A program made the translations under genes and the position numbers. A stretch of 39,598 nucleotides of DNA from a virus. Shown piece by piece: positions 1-8,418 of this stretch. Location of the stretch: positions 1-39,598 of the IMG/VR virus record IMGVR_UViG_3300022745_000013; one strand, given 5' to 3'. Each line of letters begins with the position of its first letter. The stretch's first letter is position 1. A model generated the notes under the pieces. The model was not told the origin of the DNA and did no database searches. It saw only the letters and a program-made list of their open reading frames with translations.

Positions 1-96
1 GATTCGCCGTTAGTGTGTAGTTGGTAATTCCAACCTTCACCATGTTTGCAGAGCCACCCGTCACCGAGTACGAGCCTGCAAGGGCAGTTATCTTTC
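1..96. repeat. Terminal direct repeat, left copy (circular overlap)
   Basis: These 96 bases are identical to 39503-39598. A minus-strand reading frame crosses the join without a stop and with a total length divisible by three, so the contig closes into a 39,502-bp circle. The repeat lies inside a gene with tandem 66-bp units, a likely place for an assembler to break. A true short terminal repeat on the virion DNA is possible, but a headful-type terminase makes an assembly overlap more likely. Confidence 0.95.
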
Positions 97-442
97 GTCC
101 GACACTAAGAGCAGCACTTCCACCTGTCAGCGAGTAACTACCTGCCAAACCAGTTAGGCTATAAGCAATGCCTCCGGTGAGTTTGGTGAGCGTTGCAGAG
201 CCTCCAGTGATGGAGTAAGTGCCTGCGTTTGCAGTCAGTTGACGCGCAACCTTGAGGACTGCCGTGCCACCTGTCAGGCTGTACGTCCCTGCACTGGCTG
301 TAAGTGAGCGTCCTACCTTGAGTGTCGCCGTGCCACCAGTGAGCGAATATGTGCCTGCGCTGGCTGTGATGCTCCTGCCAACCTTCAGGACAGCAGTGCC
401 GCCTGTGAGCGAGTAAGTGCCTGCCAGAGCAGTGAGTGTGCG
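1..442 (-). repeat. Tandem 66-bp (22-aa) coding repeats
   Basis: Seven repeats, starting at base 442 and running down through base 1 into about 39440 on the circle. Each encodes (R)xLTAxAGxYSLTGGxAxLKVG. The first three units are nearly identical and the last four have diverged, one carrying a short insertion. The YSLTGG segments suggest short beta strands joined by tight turns. Near-identical units allow copy-number change by recombination. Confidence 0.85.
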
Positions 443-1108
443 GCTTACCGGCCCACCACCTCCACCAGCAAGCAAGCGTCCAACTGCTACGTTGCCGCCG
501 ATAGGCCATCCATCGGAGTTGCCAGAAGGCCCGCTACTTACACCAGCAAACGAAACCGCAGTGACAAAGACGTTGTCACTAGCACTGACATTCCAAGTGC
601 TTGTAATCGTGCCTGCCGTGACAGACATCGAGGACATCTTAGTTGCACCGGCAGATTGCAGCGTTGTGCCGTTGCTTGTCGTTAGATTTGCGTATGTCTC
701 AGTGCCCGTCGAAATAATCAACGAGCCATTTGCACTGCTTGCTGTCAGTGTGGCACTTGCCGAGGTACTTACAGACTGAAAAGCAGTCGTTGTCGCTGTG
801 GTGGACTCGACACCTGTCGTGCCCGTGATTTCCGCAACGATTAACGCTACGTTGCTTCCAGTGCCAACTGATGTAATCGTGCCGCCCGTTGTTACTGGAG
901 CGACAAATATCCAAGTACCAGAACCCCACCCGCTGTCGGTGTCATGGGCAACCAGCGAATAGGTGTTGCCAAGGTTGTCAGTGACCGTTGGCTGCGTTGT
1001 ACCAGTGCCAACAGACGCGACAATGTAGTTGCCTACCGATACTGGAGAGGCAAACGAAGCATTTAGGAATGTGCTCTGTGCTGACTGGACGACTGTTGGC
1101 GTAGTCAT
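1..1108 (-). CDS. Repeat-bearing virion surface or fibre-like protein (N-terminal part, continues at 39502)
   Basis: The full gene is complement(39189..39502,1..1108) on the circle: 473 aa, ATG at 1106-1108 behind an AGGCGGG ribosome site, TAG at 39189-39191. Residues 1-190 are a Thr/Ser/Gly/Val-rich beta domain. Residues 200-222 are a glycine-rich linker. From residue 223 there are seven imperfect repeats of about 22 aa with the core AGTYSLTGG. The tail (about 385-473) is charged, coiled and acidic, ending in four leucines. The gene lies between the two surface-like genes after the portal and the pre-scaffold genes, so it is probably a capsid-surface or neck appendage. A host-binding fibre is an alternative. 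The function is inferred from composition and position. Confidence 0.8.
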   Translation of the reverse strand, partial: MTTPTVVQSAQSTFLNASFASPVSVGNYIVASVGTGTTQPTVTDNLGNTYSLVAHDTDSGWGSGTWIFVAPVTTGGTITSVGTGSNVALIVAEITGTTGVESTTATTTAFQSVSTSASATLTASSANGSLIISTGTETYANLTTSNGTTLQSAGATKMSSMSVTAGTITSTWNVSASDNVFVTAVSFAGVSSGPSGNSDGWPIGGNVAVGRLLAGGGGGPVSRTLTALAGTYSLTGGTAVLKVGRSITASAGTYSLTGGTATLKVGRSLTASAGTYSLTGGTAVLKVARQLTANAGTYSITGGSATLTKLTGGIAYSLTGLAGSYSLTGGSAALSVGRKITALAGSYSVTGGSANMVKVGITNYTLTAN

Positions 1109-1130
1109 TGGTTACCCGCCTAAGCAGTCG

Positions 1131-2585
1131 TTAGTTGTAACTGGTCAGTACCTTGACCTGATTGGCTGCAACCGCAGTGGTGTCTGTATCGGCTGCAAGG
1201 TTGGTGATCGCCAACGCGATACCAGTTGCAAAGCGATACCCAAACGGCCCGAAGGGGACGTTCACAGTACCTGATGCTGGAATGCTTAGAGTTATCACGG
1301 GGACTGATGTGCCAACCGTAGGAGCAGCAGCCAAGTTGTAGAGTTTGACAAATGCCGCAGCCGCGCCAGTATTGCTTGCGGTGACGGAAAACACCGTGCC
1401 AGCCGATGCCTTGACAGACGTTGCGTTGGTTGTTGCCGCGCTGTTGATAGCGGAGGCAGTCACCGTCATGTTCGGCGAGATGCCAACAGTCAGCGCAGGA
1501 TCGGTCGCTGCAACAGCAGTCGATGCCGCTTTGACTGCGGGGCTATTCGTGCCGTCCGAGATTTGAGCAAACCAGCGTGTGGCAGCAGTACCTACCGCTT
1601 GCGTGGCAGTCACTGCCAAGTTGGCAGCAGTCGCATTGTTTGCGGTCACCACCACGTTGGCAGCGGTGTTGTTGCCAATCAGTGTGGCAGAAGGTGTCCA
1701 CGGGTCGGTGCTGATGCGGCTGAATGCTTGAATCGAGCCACCAGTGATGGTTGTGGCAATACGAAGTCGCAAGTACACACAACGGATGGGGAAGGTGTAG
1801 ACGATGTTGGCAGCGGAGGCTGTGACTGCTGCGGTAATAGGCACAGCCGTCACCAACGCGGCATTGAACACCGGCAATGCGGTCCAGTTGACGTTGTCGT
1901 TGGACTGCTCAAAGATGTATGTACCGGCAGTACCGGTGCTGTTCACCTGAACCGAAGCCGCACGGTAACCAGCCACGTTGACAGCAGCAGTGCCCGATGT
2001 AGGCGTCAGGATGTTGTTGACGGTAGCAGTCTGCGCGGATGCACCTGTCAGCACCAAAGGTAACTCAGTTACGGGCTGGATGCCACCAGACTCACTGTCT
2101 CCCAAATCACCGTATGCGGTGTTCAGCGAGAAAGTCGTTGTGGTTGATGCGCCCGTATTGGTGGCAATGACGTTGATGTAGTTGCCGTTTATGGTGAAAG
2201 AGCGAGACATACCCACGCCAGCACCAACATAAAACACAATGTCAGGCACAGCGCGAGTGCCTGCAAGGTCGATGTACTGCTTGACCGTCAGCGTGATGGG
2301 CTGGTCACTTGTAAGCAAAAGCGAGATGCTTGGCTGATTCTGCGCGTCCTCAATCGTGCCGGTGAACGATGCGCCTGCGGCAAGTTGCGCGGTGCTGGTG
2401 TTTGCCGTACTGAAAGCAAAGATCGTTGAGTTTTTGCTAGTCGGAAACGGGTTTGCAGCACTCGTTTGGTTAACCGAACCAGCCGCACCCCATGCGCTCT
2501 TCGCCAAAGGGTACTCAACGGTGGAGATAGTGTCACTTGCGAATGTGCTGCCGCCACTACCGGCGTTGGTTACGAAATTTGCCAC
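1131..2585 (-). CDS. Virion structural protein, beta-rich, possible decoration or fibre
   Basis: 484 aa, very rich in Ala, Thr, Val, Ser and Asn with almost no Cys or Trp, as expected of an all-beta secreted or virion protein. The start is GTG at 2583-2585, with an AGGGG ribosome site seven bases upstream. Residues about 195-290 resemble a jelly-roll/discoidin-like strand pattern with a conserved segment YIFEQSNDNVNW. It follows the portal and the 136-aa protein in the same late operon and precedes the repeat protein by 22 bp. I do not recognise the exact family. A structural role rests on composition and position. Confidence 0.75.
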   Translation of the reverse strand: MANFVTNAGSGGSTFASDTISTVEYPLAKSAWGAAGSVNQTSAANPFPTSKNSTIFAFSTANTSTAQLAAGASFTGTIEDAQNQPSISLLLTSDQPITLTVKQYIDLAGTRAVPDIVFYVGAGVGMSRSFTINGNYINVIATNTGASTTTTFSLNTAYGDLGDSESGGIQPVTELPLVLTGASAQTATVNNILTPTSGTAAVNVAGYRAASVQVNSTGTAGTYIFEQSNDNVNWTALPVFNAALVTAVPITAAVTASAANIVYTFPIRCVYLRLRIATTITGGSIQAFSRISTDPWTPSATLIGNNTAANVVVTANNATAANLAVTATQAVGTAATRWFAQISDGTNSPAVKAASTAVAATDPALTVGISPNMTVTASAINSAATTNATSVKASAGTVFSVTASNTGAAAAFVKLYNLAAAPTVGTSVPVITLSIPASGTVNVPFGPFGYRFATGIALAITNLAADTDTTAVAANQVKVLTSYN

Positions 2586-2611
2586 TTTATACCCCTGCTT
2601 TCAGTTGCCGA

Positions 2612-3022
2612 TTAAGCTGCCGTGAAGACGTTGCCGGAGAATGTGAAGGTGAACGTGTCACCAGAAGCAAGAGATACAGGTGCGCCGTAATCCCACTGTG
2701 CAACAGGTGTAGAAGTAGTCGTATCCCACAATACAGCGTATTGGAATGGGCCAACAGCACCAGTTGCAGTCCAGGCAGTAGGATTTCCCAACGTGAAGGT
2801 GTAAGTACCAGCAGACTGTGCAGCGGTAGTCACAGAGCAAGCATTGCCGCCTGCCGTGTATCCGTTACCTGTTGCCAAGTCATCAGTACCAGCCACAAAG
2901 GAAGTCTTAGCGACTGCCGAAGCGTTGGTAAGTGCTACTTTCCAAGTGTCAGAGCCAACATTGATGTTTTCCAGCAGCGGCTCAATGGCTGCGGTGCATT
3001 TTGTGTAACTTGCGGTTGGCAT
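2612..3022 (-). CDS. Minor virion protein, conserved phage family
   Basis: 136 aa, ATG start behind a GGAG ribosome site. The sequence has the pattern of a widespread tailed-phage family: an N-terminal helix, then SDTWKVALTNA, NGYTAGGN, and a C-terminal VLWDTTTSTP followed by DYG and a final beta strand. Members are usually annotated as minor structural proteins with no assigned role. It starts 8 bp after the portal stop and is clearly co-transcribed. A head-surface role is plausible but not shown. Confidence 0.7.
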   Translation of the reverse strand: MPTASYTKCTAAIEPLLENINVGSDTWKVALTNASAVAKTSFVAGTDDLATGNGYTAGGNACSVTTAAQSAGTYTFTLGNPTAWTATGAVGPFQYAVLWDTTTSTPVAQWDYGAPVSLASGDTFTFTFSGNVFTAA

Positions 3023-3030
3023 AAATACTC

Positions 3031-5571
3031 CTATTGAACGCCGATAGCACGACCATCAGGGCCGCGAATGATTGTTTTTGGTTTGGGGTTAGCCAATGTG
3101 TGAACCAAGCCTGCAATTCCTTGCATCAACTCACCATGCATTGCCTTCAGGTCAGCACCTTCCGATGCCTCATCACCGCCAATTTGTTGGGTGATTTCGT
3201 TAGCCGCTGCCTGCTGTGCAGCAACAGAAGCTGTATCAAGTGCGTTTTGTGCGCTGATTTGTGCAACTTGAATCTTCACGCTGGCATCTAGCTCTGCCTT
3301 TTCGCGGTCAGCCTGAGCCTTGATTTGTGCAATGCGCTCGTTGGATTCAATTTCTGCTTGCTTGATTTGAGCTTCATAGATTGCTTGCTTCTCAGCGATT
3401 TGCGCTTCCAACTCAAGGCGTTGCGCTTCCCGTGCCGCTTCAATCTGGTTTTGGGCAGTAACTTGCTCGTGTTGAGCCTGTTGCTTCATCTGCTCCAGTT
3501 GGGCTTGGAATTGCAATTCACGCTGGTGCTTCTGGTCTTCCAACTGAGCTTTTGCCTGCTCCAACTGTTGGGTAGCCTGAGCCTTAGCCTGCTCAATCTG
3601 CATCTGTCCTTGAATCTTCACCATCTCAGGATTCGGTGGCGAAGGTGGCATCTTGGTATGCGGGTCAGACGGATCGCTGAAGAATAGAGAATCCTGCTTG
3701 AATCCAAGAGCCTCAGACAGTTTCTTGTGCGACTCGTAGATGTTTGCAGGAGACACAATCCCCGCGCCAAACGCCTGCTGTTGGGACTGAATCAGGGCCA
3801 TCAAATGCTGCACTTGCTGATCCTTGTTGCCAGTGCCCAAGCCTACGTTGATGGACAAGTCATACTGATTGCGCCAAGCCCGTGGATCAATCGTCACCCA
3901 CTTGCCTGCCACGCGAATCTGATCCTCTTTCTCCTGATGCTGGCTAACCAACTTCAAGATGAGCAGGAACAAGTCCTTCATGCCAGTTTCTGCAAACTGC
4001 CTTGCCATCAATTCCACCCGCGAATCCATGCGGTTTGTCTGGATGTTTACGCCGGTTGCAGTCTGATTCAAAGCGTCAGCATTCACGCCTTGGGTGTTGC
4101 GTGTCAGGCCCGTGCGCTGCTCCTTCTGCATTTCCAGATAGTCGAGCAACTGGTAGGAGCTGGAGTTATCGCTAGAGCCTTGATCCAAACGCCCTGCCAT
4201 ACCTGCCTGCTTCATGCGGACAACACCACCTGGGCGGGAGGTGAGCAAGTCATCCAGATTTACCTGCCCGTCAACAGCGAAGTAACGCCCGTTAACCGAC
4301 AAATACAGGTTGTCCAGAATGGCACGGGTTACTGCCGTTTTCGTCTTCTGAATCTCCAATGCTTGGTCAGCAGGGCACAGTCCGAAGAATTGGTGCGGCA
4401 GTGGCTCAGGGCAGATAGAAACGAATGGAGGGCCATCGCATTCCTCGTTGTCAAGCAGACGATTGCCTGCGCGTGTCATCTTGCGCCATTCCGCGATACC
4501 GTCACCATCAGCATCGACGCGCATATAGCACTCAGTCACCCAAATCTGCTTCTGGCTTGGATCTCCTGGCACTTCATTAGCACCGGACTGCCAGCCAGTT
4601 TCGTCATTGAAGGTGATGCGCTCAATACGCTCTGCACTCAGACTTGCCTGAATGTCATCGCTGGTTAAGTCATCCACATTGGAATAACCCATTGCCTTCA
4701 AGTCGCTGATTGTCCGCAAGACTTGGTGGGCGCAGAAACGTGCTTCTGCAATGCTCTTGGCATCACGGTTAATCAGGAATTCTTCAGGCGGGACGTTGTA
4801 AATCTTTACCTGCTTGACTTCCTTTGTCCGCTTGCAGGCAATGTCGTGCAGCATCTTTGCAGGCTGAGATTGGATATGCTCAATCTGCTGCTGAATGCCC
4901 TGTATGGCTTGCAATGCTTGGGGATTGGGTGCAAGTACACCGTTGGGGCCTTGGACGGGCTGTTGAGCCGCTTGTTGAGCCTGTGCAAGCTGTTGCATCA
5001 GGTGGGCAATAGCCTCTTGGCGCTGCTCTGCGTCTTCTTCATCAGGCTTGGCAGTGTGCTCGATGATTTCTACTTCTTCATCGTCTGCAATCAACTGCAA
5101 ATCTTCGTCTGACAGGTTGTTGTATTCCTCACGCATCTCATTGCGTGTCTCGTCCCACATCACCTTCAGAATGCCAACCTTGGACAGCAAAGCGTCCTTA
5201 ATCCATGTCCGCAGGATGAGGAAGCCAGGATTCTTTTTGTAGAAGATGTGATTTACATAGTCAGTCACTTGCTTCGCAGCGTCCTCGTCAGTCTCCTTTT
5301 GGGGGACAAACTCGACTACTGCATCTGAAGCAGTGAAGACCTTAATCAGAGATGTTTGCAGCCAATTGACGGTATCTGCAACGCTGGAATCAACGAAACT
5401 AGACCGGCCTTCCACTTCAGGAGGGGACAAGTCACCAACTGCGCGACCAAGGTAATACTGAAGATTCTTGCGGCGAGCTTCCGACAACTTACCCGTGCGG
5501 TAGCCCGTGCTGCTGCGTATTTCGTTGCCAGTTATCGCCAGCAACTCATCGTCGCTCATCCGTTTAGCCAT
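3031..5571 (-). CDS. Portal protein, P22-like
   Basis: 846 aa. It would form the dodecameric ring at one capsid vertex through which DNA is packaged and ejected. The N-terminal half shows the short-tailed-phage portal pattern: VDSSVADTVNWLQ near residue 80, then FLILRTWIKDALLSKVGILK, then a long segment with LLDNEECDGPPFVSICPEP near 390. From about residue 655 to 800 it is a long Gln/Ala/Glu-rich coiled coil, comparable in position to the helical barrel of the P22 portal. Its length exceeds the 725 aa of P22. It follows the large terminase by 37 bp. Confidence in portal is high and in the P22-like subtype moderate. Confidence 0.9.
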   Translation of the reverse strand: MAKRMSDDELLAITGNEIRSSTGYRTGKLSEARRKNLQYYLGRAVGDLSPPEVEGRSSFVDSSVADTVNWLQTSLIKVFTASDAVVEFVPQKETDEDAAKQVTDYVNHIFYKKNPGFLILRTWIKDALLSKVGILKVMWDETRNEMREEYNNLSDEDLQLIADDEEVEIIEHTAKPDEEDAEQRQEAIAHLMQQLAQAQQAAQQPVQGPNGVLAPNPQALQAIQGIQQQIEHIQSQPAKMLHDIACKRTKEVKQVKIYNVPPEEFLINRDAKSIAEARFCAHQVLRTISDLKAMGYSNVDDLTSDDIQASLSAERIERITFNDETGWQSGANEVPGDPSQKQIWVTECYMRVDADGDGIAEWRKMTRAGNRLLDNEECDGPPFVSICPEPLPHQFFGLCPADQALEIQKTKTAVTRAILDNLYLSVNGRYFAVDGQVNLDDLLTSRPGGVVRMKQAGMAGRLDQGSSDNSSSYQLLDYLEMQKEQRTGLTRNTQGVNADALNQTATGVNIQTNRMDSRVELMARQFAETGMKDLFLLILKLVSQHQEKEDQIRVAGKWVTIDPRAWRNQYDLSINVGLGTGNKDQQVQHLMALIQSQQQAFGAGIVSPANIYESHKKLSEALGFKQDSLFFSDPSDPHTKMPPSPPNPEMVKIQGQMQIEQAKAQATQQLEQAKAQLEDQKHQRELQFQAQLEQMKQQAQHEQVTAQNQIEAAREAQRLELEAQIAEKQAIYEAQIKQAEIESNERIAQIKAQADREKAELDASVKIQVAQISAQNALDTASVAAQQAAANEITQQIGGDEASEGADLKAMHGELMQGIAGLVHTLANPKPKTIIRGPDGRAIGVQ

Positions 5572-5608
5572 AGTAGGGACGCATCACTGCGTTGCCTTTC
5601 AAAGTTGT

Positions 5609-6904
5609 TTAAGCAATCATGCCCATCGATGGGTAACGTAAAACACTTCCCCATTCCTCATTCGATAACGAATCAGACGCAAGACATAGATACCTAAAGG
5701 CATCTGCCCCGTGACTATACGAATCATGTAAAGGGGCTTGTGCTTCCCCTGTTTTCTGGCTGATATTCCACCTGTAACGCTTCAAACACTCCACCAGACG
5801 CTCTGTCCTGTCCTTGTTGAAGTACACACGCGGGAATACCTCCCGTGTACGATTTATGCCGTTAACAATGGAGGTTTGCGTCAGAGATTCCTTTGGAGTG
5901 ACATTCCAGCTAAGTTGTCTCATCACCGTGGCATCGTCCTTGCCCGTCTGATGTCGCACATGGAAACCGTCATGCGGTAGCCAAACGTCACCCCAATTCA
6001 TAGGCTGATCGTCCAGGCGTAACGCTCTCAACTCTGCGGAGTAGTCAGCCAATGTCCTTTGGTTGCCCTCTATGTAATGAATGATTCGTATCTCAGACGA
6101 TACTTTCTGGGCAAGAATCAGGGTTGTTGCGTCATTCCAGCCCAAATCCACGATTACATGGGTTTTGATTGAGCCGTCATGGGGGACGTGTCCAATGCGC
6201 CCTGCTGCAATGGTTTGGCTCATTGCGTCAAAGTAAATAGCACCCTCGACTGCTGGTTTGCACTGACCTAGCCAAACGTGGCGATAGTCATCAATCCGCA
6301 TTGTCTTTTCAGCGTGCGCCCTCTCCGCTTCCAATACTTTTGGAAAGTATGGGTTGTCGGAGTAATTCATCAGCACCGACACACAGTCAGGTGGTGGATT
6401 CTTGACAAACATCTCATGGGTTGGATCAGTCTCCAACTCAGGGTTGTAAGTAACCCAAATCTCCGAGCCTTCCTTACGGATAGTAGGAATCAGGGTTTTC
6501 CAAGACTTGGCGCTGATTGATTGGGCTTCTTCGCACCAGCAAATATCCACGCCCTCGAATGACTTCAAAGCGGTGGCTGTAACGTCTGACAGGCCAGAGA
6601 AGAAGATTTGCGACCCATGAGGGCCACGTATTTCAGTCTGAAGCACTTCAAACACCTCAGACAGTCCCATCTGCTCTATCTGATCCGTCAACAACTGGTG
6701 GACAGACTGTTGGATGGACTTCTGCACTTCACGGGTGCAAAGAATGCGGGTTTCCTGCTTTACACAGCGTAGGAGCAAAGCACGGGCGAATCCCCAAGAC
6801 TTACCACTGCCTCGTCCCCCACGGGCTACCTTGTACCGTGCAGGCTTGAAGAGAAACTGCAACGCCTTTGGAAAGCGTATGTCTTTCTCAATCAAATTTG
6901 ACAT
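5609..6904 (-). CDS. terL: Terminase large subunit (PBSX/Terminase_3 type)
   Basis: 431 aa, the ATPase-nuclease motor that cuts concatemers and pumps DNA into the capsid. Walker A is GGRGSGKS at residues 29-36. Walker B is VDICWCEEA at 119-127, with the catalytic acidic pair. The RNase H-like nuclease domain has D253 in VDLGWND, D312 in LPHDG and D401 in HGADAFRY. The length is normal for the family. It overlaps the end of the preceding small gene by 17 bp and precedes the portal. Headful packaging is the usual mode of this family. The mode here is inferred. Confidence 0.96.
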   Translation of the reverse strand: MSNLIEKDIRFPKALQFLFKPARYKVARGGRGSGKSWGFARALLLRCVKQETRILCTREVQKSIQQSVHQLLTDQIEQMGLSEVFEVLQTEIRGPHGSQIFFSGLSDVTATALKSFEGVDICWCEEAQSISAKSWKTLIPTIRKEGSEIWVTYNPELETDPTHEMFVKNPPPDCVSVLMNYSDNPYFPKVLEAERAHAEKTMRIDDYRHVWLGQCKPAVEGAIYFDAMSQTIAAGRIGHVPHDGSIKTHVIVDLGWNDATTLILAQKVSSEIRIIHYIEGNQRTLADYSAELRALRLDDQPMNWGDVWLPHDGFHVRHQTGKDDATVMRQLSWNVTPKESLTQTSIVNGINRTREVFPRVYFNKDRTERLVECLKRYRWNISQKTGEAQAPLHDSYSHGADAFRYLCLASDSLSNEEWGSVLRYPSMGMIA

Positions 6905-7124
6905 TCAGGTTGATGCCAACTGCGCCACCGTCTGGGGCTGAGAGTGTCACCGAGCTAAGGTCAGACAGGGATTTACGCAATAAGATTTCAATTGCCTTCA
7001 TGCGAGACATTGAAATTTCACTGCCTTCAGTAAGTGCATGTTTTTGCAAGACATTTATTAGCTGACTTGCTTGGATTTTTGCCCTTACGTCTTCGCTATG
7101 AAGTTTGTTTAATCGTGCAGCCAT
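6888..7124 (-). CDS. Probable small terminase subunit or terminase-associated protein
   Basis: 78 aa, ATG behind AGGA in CTAGGAATCCAATG. It is helical with a KIQASQLINVLQKHAL segment and a second helix SRMKAIEILLRKSLSDL. This pattern is common in the short protein directly upstream of the large terminase in podoviruses, often named small terminase. It overlaps terL by 17 bp and is the first gene after the terminator at 7155-7182, so it heads the late operon. It is shorter than most confirmed small terminases, so the assignment is mainly by position. Confidence 0.65.
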   Translation of the reverse strand: MAARLNKLHSEDVRAKIQASQLINVLQKHALTEGSEISMSRMKAIEILLRKSLSDLSSVTLSAPDGGAVGINLNVKFD

Positions 7125-7154
7125 TGGATTCCTAGTGATAAGGTTTGTCCAGAT

Positions 7155-7182
7155 AAAAAAATGCCCGTGTATTCCAACGGGC
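7155..7182 (-). terminator. Rho-independent terminator between early operon and late genes
   Basis: On the minus strand a perfect GCCCGT/ACGGGC stem with an 8-nt loop is followed by ATTTTTTT. It lies 18 bp after the stop of the wHTH gene at 7201 and 30 bp before the first late gene. This is the position of the terminator that lambda Q lets polymerase read through. Confidence 0.85.
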
Positions 7183-7200
7183 TAAGACCAAGGGGGGTAC

Positions 7201-7524
7201 TTAGTCAGGGGAGATTGTGCGATTATCAGAAGTTGGTAAAGGGTTAGTCGTATCGAAGATTGAACGCACAGACTTCAATGTGCTGGATACCCTCAGTTGG
7301 GGCAGGCAATAGACGGTTAGTCCGTTTGCGTCTTCCGTCTTCTCGATAGCTCCGACATATACGAGATTCCATATCGCTGCCCTTCCCTTGTTTACTACCA
7401 AGCCTGTTTGCTTGATGATGTTGACTCTTGAAATAGGGCCATATTCCTCAACACATTCATAGACTGTCTTCATTGAGCCAATTGGACGGGCGAATTTGAC
7501 GGGCTTTCCTTTTTGCAGGCTCAT
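7201..7524 (-). CDS. Small winged-helix DNA-binding protein, candidate late regulator
   Basis: 107 aa. A winged-helix pattern spans residues about 18-75: MKTVYECVEEYGPISRVNI, recognition-helix region TGLVVNKGRAAIWNLV, then the wing GAIEKTEDANGLTVYCL. The C-terminal tail is Ser/Thr-rich and probably disordered. The ATG overlaps the stop of the zinc-ribbon gene (ATGA). It is the last gene of the PR-like operon, just before the terminator, as Q is in lambda. No Q-family sequence similarity is evident, so a late-regulator role is inferred from position only. Confidence 0.7.
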   Translation of the reverse strand: MSLQKGKPVKFARPIGSMKTVYECVEEYGPISRVNIIKQTGLVVNKGRAAIWNLVYVGAIEKTEDANGLTVYCLPQLRVSSTLKSVRSIFDTTNPLPTSDNRTISPD

Positions 7525-7652
7525 TCAAGCACCTTTTCAACAGTTTTGAACTTGTGACCGTTAAAGCAAAGTCGATACCGGACGTACCCTGCTTTTAGCT
7601 TCCTTGTCTCAGTGACATTGGTATATTTGGTTTGGCAGACAGGGCAATTCAT
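7521..7652 (-). CDS. Small zinc-ribbon protein
   Basis: 43 aa. The N-terminal CPVC pair and a later CFNGH supply a plausible C2-CH zinc site. The spacing and the TxVTETRKL...YRLCxxGHKFKTVE layout resemble the zinc ribbon at the start of NrdR and of many small phage proteins. Both ends overlap neighbours by the ATGA arrangement, which supports a real translated gene. A nucleic-acid-binding role is inferred from the zinc-ribbon pattern only. Confidence 0.7.
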   Translation of the reverse strand: MNCPVCQTKYTNVTETRKLKAGYVRYRLCFNGHKFKTVEKVLE

Positions 7653-7888
7653 TTCATGTCATCCTGCATCTTGTCCCACTCCTCGATCTGGCGCATCTTG
7701 TATAGGCATGAATCAATCATTTCTTCCAAGTCATGCACCATCCATGCCCTGAAGTTGAGTTGGTTGTTTCTCAGGCTTACGCCGTATTTCTTCAAACCTA
7801 AGCGCTGGCGTTGAGCAATAATTCTTGCCAAGTCCCCTTCCGTCCCTTCCAGGCGTAGAAAGCCTCCGTCCACTTCAATAGTTGTCAT
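7649..7888 (-). CDS. MazG-like small phage protein
   Basis: 79 aa. The middle part, RQRLGLKKYGVSL then RAWMVHDLEEMIDSCLYKMRQIEE, matches the pattern of short phage proteins grouped with all-alpha MazG-like NTP pyrophosphatases (GLxKYG ... EExxD). The usual acidic cluster is only partly present, so activity is uncertain. It lies between NinG and the zinc-ribbon gene with 4-bp overlaps on both sides. Confidence 0.6.
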   Translation of the reverse strand: MTTIEVDGGFLRLEGTEGDLARIIAQRQRLGLKKYGVSLRNNQLNFRAWMVHDLEEMIDSCLYKMRQIEEWDKMQDDMK

Positions 7889-8418
7889 AACCTTGCCTCC
7901 AATCGTTTAACTTTCTTGCGGAAAACCTTGATAAGCCTCTCCAGGTACTCAATGTCGTAACGGGTTAGCTGGTTTTGTCCCATGAGCCAATCCAACCTTT
8001 CCTGCCCAATGCGCTCCAAGATGCGCGGCCTGTAACCCTCAAGGTTTCCGCTTTTGTGGTTGTTGCAGATAGAACAACCCTTGTGGATATTCCAAAGGTT
8101 GAAGCGCACAGAAGAAGCTGCACCAACACTGCGGAAGTGGGATGCGTGCCACTGACCATCCCAAGTAGCAGGACGCTCACAGGAGCAGCAAGGCAAATCC
8201 TTATCCCGTAGCCGAACGTACTTGTTCACGATGGCTTGGGCTTCAGACAACCATTGCTGGCGACTCTTTATTGCCTTCTTCCTAGCCTTGGTGCGCTCTG
8301 CTTCTTCTTTCTTTGCAGCCTTGACTAGCCTGCTTGCGCACATAACTCCGCAAACATTCTGGAGTGGACGGACAGGTGTAAAGCAGGCTCCACAGTGCTT
8401 GCAGGTTTTATCCTTCAT
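7885..8418 (-). CDS. ninG: NinG-like recombination protein
   Basis: 177 aa from the ATG at 8416-8418. It begins MKDKTCKHCGACF with an N-terminal Cys cluster. A lysine/arginine-rich helix follows, then CCSCERP, HASHF and CSICNNHKSGN, the HNH-like zinc region typical of NinG (Rap), which in lambda promotes RecBCD/Red recombination and acts on branched DNA. An upstream in-frame start at 8472 is less likely because it would overlap ninB by 65 bp. With this start the overlap is 11 bp. The ninB-ninG order matches lambdoid phages. Confidence 0.88.
   Translation of the reverse strand: MKDKTCKHCGACFTPVRPLQNVCGVMCASRLVKAAKKEEAERTKARKKAIKSRQQWLSEAQAIVNKYVRLRDKDLPCCSCERPATWDGQWHASHFRSVGAASSVRFNLWNIHKGCSICNNHKSGNLEGYRPRILERIGQERLDWLMGQNQLTRYDIEYLERLIKVFRKKVKRLEARL

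Noticed and set aside
1-442. CRISPR array
   Set aside because: The repeats are contiguous 66-bp coding units in one open frame, with no unique spacers of regular size.
1563-2063. 166-aa frame rich in Cys, Gly and Arg
   Set aside because: Shadow of the 484-aa structural gene. The composition is typical of a wrong frame over Ala/Thr codons.
3727-4668. 313-aa plus-strand open frame opposite the portal gene
   Set aside because: Antisense shadow of a clear portal gene. Its composition (Leu/His/Cys/Arg-rich, no domain pattern) is that of a complementary frame, and it lacks a ribosome site.
7201-7250. GGTAAAGGGTT near 7230 as a third copy of the late element
   Set aside because: It lies inside a coding gene and lacks the 20-bp partner, so it is likely chance.
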